Positions 7,599-10,360 of a DNA stretch of 10,360 bases are shown here, one piece after another (the first letter of the stretch is position 1; each line of letters opens with the position of its first letter). This DNA comes from Larix sibirica (taxonomy: Eukaryota > Streptophyta > Pinopsida > Pinales > Pinaceae). The notes under the pieces were generated by a model that ran no database searches, was not told the DNA's origin, and saw only the letters and a program-made list of their open reading frames with translations. The translations under genes were made by a program, and so were the position numbers. Location: the NCBI GenBank assembly GCA_004151065.3, contig NWUY0300045408.1, forward strand, positions 1 through 10,360. The letters run 5' to 3'.

Positions 7599-7640
7599 AG
7601 GGGGGGCTATCATTTTCATTGTTCACCACTGGGGGAGGTT
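7599..7640 (+). promoter_or_regulatory. Candidate polypurine tract(s) and LTR start
   Basis: AAGGGGGGG (7598-7606) and TGGGGGAGG (about 7630-7638) are the kind of purine runs that prime plus-strand synthesis in LTR retrotransposons. The second is followed directly by TTGTGGGACCCCATAAC; plant LTRs start TG, often TGT, after GGGGGAGG-like tracts. No matching LTR partner is visible in the window. Confidence 0.4.
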
Positions 7641-8040
7641 GTGGGACCCCATAACTTCAAGAACATGTTTCTCTCATTCCAATTGTCAAATTTGGATTCC
7701 AAGACTTGTGGGTTACAGGTATCATTGTTCTCTTTAATTTCATCCATTTCATTTCCTACAATAAGGATTTTGGGGACTGTAGAGAACTCCAAAGGGGTTC
7801 AGCTACATGTAACGATTTTCAAGGGTTTTTCTAGGACTCAAGTTGTAGACAATAAACAACCTATGATTTCACCTGTTCAGCCATAAAGCATGTCCTTGCT
7901 ATTTTTGGGTAAATAGGTGCAACTCCTAGTACTTGTGCCTTTTGTGGTGAAAAGAGCATCTGGAAACCACACTTTTTTAAGGGAAAAAGCACAACCTAGT
8001 GCTAAAAAATTACTTGGATGATCCTATAGGGATGATGATC
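7640..8040 (+). other. Possible LTR body
   Basis: If the TGTGGGACCCC string at about 7640 is an LTR start, this AT-rich, T-rich stretch would be part of that LTR. An 81-codon open frame (7641-7886) lacks a real ATG context and any motif. The string AGGGAAAAAGCACAACCTAG near 7979 resembles one near 5204. I could not place the LTR end. Confidence 0.3.
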
Positions 8041-8883
8041 AAATGGAGAGAGAGGGACCTCCCAATTTTGAGGAGGTAGATGAGCGATTATCTTGTGGTA
8101 TGATATACACTAACATGGTATATATTACTCAAGTTTGTTGATAACCCGTTGACACGATCCACTATGCTTTTGGTGATAAGGATCATCGAGTACTAAGACC
8201 TAGTTATAGGTGTGTTCCTCATACAAGGTGAGAGGATTGAGCTCACCCTAAATGATGTCTACTTTATGACTAGACTACCAAAACTAGGGGTCATCAATGA
8301 TACCTATCCCATGAGGCCATGGGATGTGGACATGGAGGACTTCTTAATGGTCCATTGTGTAGATAAGTTGAGGGTACATGGATCTTTCATCTAGTTGGTG
8401 GACAACTAGAGCCTAGAGACACAAACGATTGTTTTAGGTGTCGTACAAGTACTAGGGTTAGGAGGGATCCATAAGATATCTAGCGATCAGATGATGATCA
8501 TCAAGTAAGTGTTGGGAGACACATATTTTGGGTGGGCCCAGATGTTCTTGACTATAGTGCAGTGGAAAATCACTCATTGTATTAGAAATGGGGAGGATTC
8601 AGATTTGGGATATTCATCTATGCATACTTATTTGAAAGGGTATAGACACTACAACCCCACATCATCACTGGAGAGGCTAGGGCTATGGAGCCTCATATGA
8701 GGTGATGATGGGATATGATGCTACATGATGGGGGAGGCGTCGTAAGCAACATCTTGTGCCAAGAATTCTTTGCATAGTGGAGCCAACTACCTGTAGTCAT
8801 TTAGGACTACTCGTATGCTAAGATGGATTACCGAGGTGACCCGAAGTTTCCAGAACCACCCGGTTAGGTGTGGAGACATGATG
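8041..8883 (+). pseudogene. Decayed plant mobile domain / aminotransferase-like gene
   Basis: The plus strand reads, in one frame from 8041 to about 8700, pieces such as ILLKFVDNPLTRSTMLLVIR, VFLIQGERIELTLNDVYFMT, RLPKLGVINDTYPMRPWD, VLGDTYFGWAQMFLTIVQWK and HYNPTSSLERLGLWSLI. A frame change near 8700 then gives WDMMLHDGGGVVSNILCQEF and DYSYAKMDYRGDPKFPEPPG. The order and wording resemble the plant mobile domain (aminotransferase-like) family, found as host proteins and inside mobile elements. Stops at 8077 TAG, 8101 TGA, 8194 TAA, 8392 TAG, 8407 TAG, 8506 TAA and 8698 TGA, then 8775, 8802 and 8865 TAG in the second frame, prevent a product. The true start is not visible; GTG at 8212 and 8509 are just first codons after stops. 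Confidence 0.62.
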
Positions 8884-8999
8884 GTAGATATGATTATGCA
8901 TTTAATTTATTAACTTGTGTTTACATAATAACATAGATGGTATCTAGATTTATATATGCGAGTCATGGTTATAATTACTCATTTCTCATGTGTATGCAG
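8884..8999 (+). other. Possible intron of the decayed gene
   Basis: After the last family-like codons there is GTAGATATG at 8884 and an AT-rich stretch ending in a pyrimidine-containing TTTCTCATGTGTATGCAG at 8999, a plausible donor and acceptor 116 bases apart. The sequence after 9000 is GC-richer for about 70 bases and could be a second exon, but I cannot match it to the family. Confidence 0.3.
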
Positions 9000-10360
9000 A
9001 TGTGGTACTAGTGCCATCCATAGGGTTCCAACAATGATGGGGAAGGGTTAAGGGAGTCAATATTCCCCCCCAACACAATGATGACTATAATGCCCCAATT
9101 TTGACCTTATGAAAAACTCTTGTTTTTTTAATTTTTGTATATATTGTTAATAAGTTTCATTACTTTGTTGTATCAATCCATGAGGTAAACATACCATGGC
9201 AATTTTTTTTGAAAACAAAATTATAATATGACATTTGTGATCAACAAGAAAAGAAAGTTTCAAGGCTGGCCAGGGGAGGACACCGATGGGCTATGAGTTC
9301 AAGAATGAATAAGAGTAAGGGGATCCAATGAGGGGATTACCTTATTCCTTACGAGGATTCCTTATCTAACCCATGAGCCTCCTTATGCTATGTTAACCTT
9401 GACCCCAAAACTTTATAAAGTAAATATTAATGCAAAGTTAGAAGAGAAAAAAAGTGATTTGAGACTTAGGAGTCTTAATGTAAAACTTCCTAACTCCTAT
9501 TTAGAAATAACCACATCCTGTGTTTGGTGAACCAAGAAATAAGTGGAGGAAAAAATCTCTCCTCATCTCTTAGTTACTCATCCATTCAAAGGAAATTCGA
9601 ATAGGAGAAGAAGGGCTAGAAAAAAAGAGTTTGTTTATGAACAAAAGACAAGGTTTTGAAGAAAGAAAACTTAGCCTACCTGATAGCTGAGCCATGGAGG
9701 GGTGAAAGAGTAACTTCTAAGAGGGATTAGGCACCAATAGAGGTCAATCAAGCTACCATTTATAAATACTATAGGACTGCTAACCAGGTTTTTGGTACAT
9801 AGTTTCATAAATTGTAACTAAGAGGTGTCAAACTACTTGTAGAGAAGATTGGAAATAGGCAGTTGATTGGAGCTTACCTTATCCATACTGAAGAGTATCG
9901 AAGGGAAGATAATACTTGAGGGACTATGTAATAGAGAAAGGATATTTTCTTCTATTTTGTGGAAGAATTTCTCCAAGAGTTGGGCTAGCTGAAAGAATAA
10001 ATAAATTCTCTGCAATGACATTTTGGTTGATTTTTGCAAAGGCCTCAAGGGTTGGGCAATTTTTTCATTCCCTACTTCTCATTGGTGACCTTGTAGATAG
10101 CATGGGGGTGGAATTGTAGATTAGAAAAAAATAAGGTTGGGAGGAAATAAGACCCCCCGAATCCATCTTCTTTGGGACATATTTAGAGAAAAATGTAAGT
10201 CTTTTCATTGATTCTAGTTTTGAAAAGAAAGTAGAAAAATAAAAGATATATTTTCTTTAACCAAATATATGATATGAAATTTGATATTGTGTCTGTCATC
10301 TTGTTGTTTTGGATGTGGTAGAAATATGTGGTGATTTGAATTTAAAAATGTAATACCCCC
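9000..10360. other. unassigned sequence, no gene recognised
   Basis: After a possible short exon (9000-9070) the region has poly-T and poly-A runs near 9123-9135 and 9203-9220, and a purine-rich stretch around 9430-9700. Overlapping open frames on both strands at 9833-10119 (71 and 67 codons) carry no motif I recognise. The window ends in TGTAATACCCCC, which resembles the first bases of many plant LTRs, but the continuation is outside the window. Confidence 0.4.

Noticed and set aside
9833-10119. Overlapping 71- and 67-codon frames on opposite strands
   Set aside because: Neither has a motif or family resemblance, and mutual overlap on both strands suggests chance.
10349-10360. TGTAATACCCCC at the window end as an LTR start
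   Set aside because: It resembles plant LTR starts, but no polypurine tract precedes it and the continuation is not available.

Overview
This window looks like AT-rich nuclear repeat DNA from a land plant, most likely a seed plant. A gymnosperm is my weak guess, from the LINE and plant-mobile-domain-like protein styles and the sparse gene content. I see no intact, clearly functional host gene. What can be read is a young LINE fragment, an older broken gene that it split, a decayed plant-mobile-domain-like gene, several tandem duplications and long featureless stretches that are probably old retrotransposon debris.

Layout. 1-675 is mostly unassigned, with a tRNA-like relic on the minus strand at about 128-197. 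From 676 to about 2985 the minus strand carries a broken protein gene. It has a basic piece, coiled-coil pieces, an acidic piece and a C-terminal membrane segment. It is interrupted by a 5'-truncated plant LINE lying on the plus strand (about 798-2226). The LINE is framed by a perfect 13-14 bp target-site duplication. It keeps the zinc-knuckle and RNase H end of its polyprotein, a 3' UTR with three related hairpins, and a 7-base A tail. If the LINE and one copy of the duplication are ignored, the minus-strand reading frame runs on through the insertion site.

3222-5600 contains an AT dinucleotide run, a 69-bp tandem duplication holding a primer-binding-site-like motif, an 18-bp direct repeat, a 188-bp tandem duplication with hairpins and a C-rich tract. 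5600-7600 is purine-rich on the plus strand and has no recognisable gene; long minus-strand open frames there are a by-product of that bias. At 7599-7640 two G-rich runs precede a TGTGGGACCCC sequence that resembles the start of an LTR. 8041-8883 is a plant-mobile-domain/aminotransferase-like pseudogene. Nearly all of its stops look like C-to-T changes of Gln or Arg codons, as expected from a methylated, silenced sequence. 9000-10360 holds nothing I can name.

The genes do not form a pathway; the window records layered insertion, duplication and mutational decay. I did not find a convincing undescribed system. The best leads are the covarying hairpin triplet in the LINE 3' UTR and the unidentified tail-anchored pseudogene.
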